Of a DNA stretch of 14,803 nt, positions 13,850 through 14,803 are shown piece after piece. The stretch covers positions 1 through 14,803 of the forward strand of contig CAKTOT010000055.1 of assembly GCA_934590135.1 (NCBI GenBank), given 5' to 3'. Numbering within the stretch: position 1 is the first letter of the stretch; every line of letters starts with the position of its first letter. This stretch comes from an uncultured Muribaculaceae bacterium. GTDB lineage: Bacteria > Bacteroidota > Bacteroidia > Bacteroidales > Muribaculaceae. The notes under the pieces were generated by a model. The model was not told the DNA's origin, did no database searches, and was given only the letters and a program-made list of their open reading frames with translations. The position numbers and the translations under genes are program-made.

Positions 13850-13876
13850 ATGTAAGAGTACGATGTAAAAGTATCG
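13850..13876. repeat. Imperfect tandem repeat of 13-14 bases
   Basis: ATGTAAGAGTACG (13850-13862) is followed at once by ATGTAAAAGTATCG (13863-13876). The second copy runs into the 5' arm of the next hairpin. Its role is unknown, and two copies may be chance. Apart from this repeat and the two hairpins, I see nothing in the gene-free stretch 13708-13962. Confidence 0.4.
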
Positions 13877-13915
13877 GCCCTGCTACAGGTGTAAGTAGTA
13901 GGGTCGATGACTTTT
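13867..13915 (-). terminator. Probable bidirectional terminator between the convergent RiPP cassette and GH13 gene
   Basis: Bases 13867-13886 pair with 13895-13915 in a stem of about 20 bp with one bulged G (13909) and two G-T wobbles, around an eight-base loop. The stem ends in ACTTTT on both strands. It lies 47 bases beyond the stop codon of the minus-strand GH13 gene, so it probably ends that transcript. It also acts as a second barrier after the cassette terminator in the other direction. Confidence 0.75.
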
Positions 13916-13962
13916 AAGATTTCCTTTGTACAGGCGTATCTGCGCTTGAGATATGCTGAATA

Positions 13963-14803
13963 TTATCGGACATTCATTCGCCAAAGAGTAGCGCCGTGTG
14001 CAGGGACATGAACGCATACCGGACAGTCCGGTTGTATGTCAAGATTTGCCTTTTGATTAGATAGAGCTTCGGTCGCATTATAACGTCCCGGTTGTAGGTG
14101 TAGATAATCGAAAGCAGCACGAGGTATAATCACATTTATACCGGCATCATTGCTTTCGAAATTACATACTATTAGGAATGTTTCATTGCCATCGCCACGC
14201 ATATATGCGTAGTGATAGTGGGGGTTTATGCCGGGATTGTCGTAATTGACATACATTAAATCAAAGAAATTGCCGAGCTTGATTGCGGGGCTGTCATTGC
14301 ATAGGTGCAGGACTTTTGCATAGATTTGGCGCAATTTCTTTTCGTCGACAGAAAGTTTGCCTCGACATGTGCCCTTGGCCAAATGTCGGCGTATTTTTTC
14401 GATACTCCAATAGTCGAAAATAGTTGTTCGTCCGTCATGCCCGCTGTATCCTTCTGCGTCAAGAGCTTGTTCTCCAAGTTCTTGCCCCATATAGATCATC
14501 ATCGGGCCACGATCGAAGGTGGCGCTTACGACTAATGCCGGTAGAACTATGTCGGCACGTCCTGCAAATTGAGGAGATGCAAAACGTTGCTCATCGTGGT
14601 TCTCGAGGAAATGCAACATGTGATCACGGATGTCATCTACGGTTTGCCAACAACCTGTCAGTGCTGCGGCCGAAGTGCCGTTGCCGGTGACTATATTTCG
14701 CAGTGTGTCGTATAACGTCACTTTGTCGTATAGGTAGTCAAATCCGCCATAATTTATGTATTGGCGGTATAATGCCACATCATATATTTCGGCAATAAAT
14801 ATG
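13963..14803 (-). CDS. GH13-family glycosidase, C-terminal part (cut by the window edge)
   Basis: The reading frame is open to the right edge, so the true start is outside the window; about 280 codons are visible (13963-14802). The first visible residues are IFIAEIYD, a GH13 region III whose Glu (codon 14788-14790) would be the acid/base. About 68 residues later FLENHDEQRFAS supplies region IV with its NHD. The gap between them is filled by a hydrophobic, aromatic-rich stretch including YGGFDYLYDKVTLYD. A strand-rich C-terminal domain of roughly 90 residues follows, ending LWRMNVR. The nucleophile region is missing from view, so activity cannot be confirmed. It differs from the amylase at 412-1854 and is not a recent copy. 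Likely substrate is an alpha-glucan. No SusC/SusD-type genes are visible here. A GTG at 14778 is internal and not a start. Confidence 0.85.
   Translation of the reverse strand, partial: IFIAEIYDVALYRQYINYGGFDYLYDKVTLYDTLRNIVTGNGTSAAALTGCWQTVDDIRDHMLHFLENHDEQRFASPQFAGRADIVLPALVVSATFDRGPMMIYMGQELGEQALDAEGYSGHDGRTTIFDYWSIEKIRRHLAKGTCRGKLSVDEKKLRQIYAKVLHLCNDSPAIKLGNFFDLMYVNYDNPGINPHYHYAYMRGDGNETFLIVCNFESNDAGINVIIPRAAFDYLHLQPGRYNATEALSNQKANLDIQPDCPVCVHVPAHGATLWRMNVR

Noticed and set aside
14776..14778. GTG as the start codon of the right-edge GH13 gene
   Set aside because: The frame continues upstream in GH13-like sequence with region III (FIAEIY) to the window edge, so this codon is an internal valine.
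1..14803. CRISPR arrays, insertion sequences, transposases, integrases and attachment sites
   Set aside because: No regularly spaced repeats, transposase-like proteins or terminal inverted repeats were seen. The only repeats are short hairpins and one two-copy imperfect tandem repeat.

Overview
The window looks like a chromosomal segment of a member of the Bacteroidales (Bacteroidota), probably a gut lineage such as Muribaculaceae. Two lines of evidence support this. Several promoters match the Bacteroidota -7 consensus TAnnTTTG, usually followed by C, and the clearest also has a TTTG -33 box. The proteins (DXS, ValS, TrkA/TrkH, the peptide maturase) also have a Bacteroidales character. The family-level assignment is inference from remembered sequence style, not from a search.

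Layout. Bases 1-275 hold a GC-rich edge of unknown content, a consensus promoter, a tRNA-Gln(CUG) gene and its rho-independent terminator. From 412 to 11866 every gene is on the minus strand. In transcription order there is a sensor histidine kinase and an OmpR-type response regulator, then valS with its own promoter. ValS is followed by a 61-residue membrane protein, dxs, trkA and trkH in a tightly packed or overlapping arrangement, and then by a secreted GH13 alpha-amylase that ends at a strong terminator. The run valS-61aa-dxs-trkA-trkH looks like one transcription unit joining tRNA charging, isoprenoid precursor synthesis and potassium uptake.

Divergent from the histidine kinase, on the plus strand (about 11943-13817), is a compact peptide natural product (RiPP) cassette. 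It encodes a radical SAM/SPASM maturase, an unrecognised 75-residue protein carrying an HEQTH motif, and a 57-residue precursor peptide (13534-13707). The precursor has a double-glycine leader and three C-terminal cysteines. It is short enough to be missed by routine gene finding. The cassette ends at a strong hairpin terminator. No transporter or C39 peptidase is in the window, so export would have to be encoded elsewhere. The divergent two-component system is a candidate regulator, by position only.

A second GH13-type glycosidase, cut by the right edge, lies on the minus strand from 13963 to the end. The most interesting part of the window is the RiPP cassette, especially its 75-residue middle protein. 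The next is TrkH, whose fourth pore loop has alanine where the family normally has a filter glycine.
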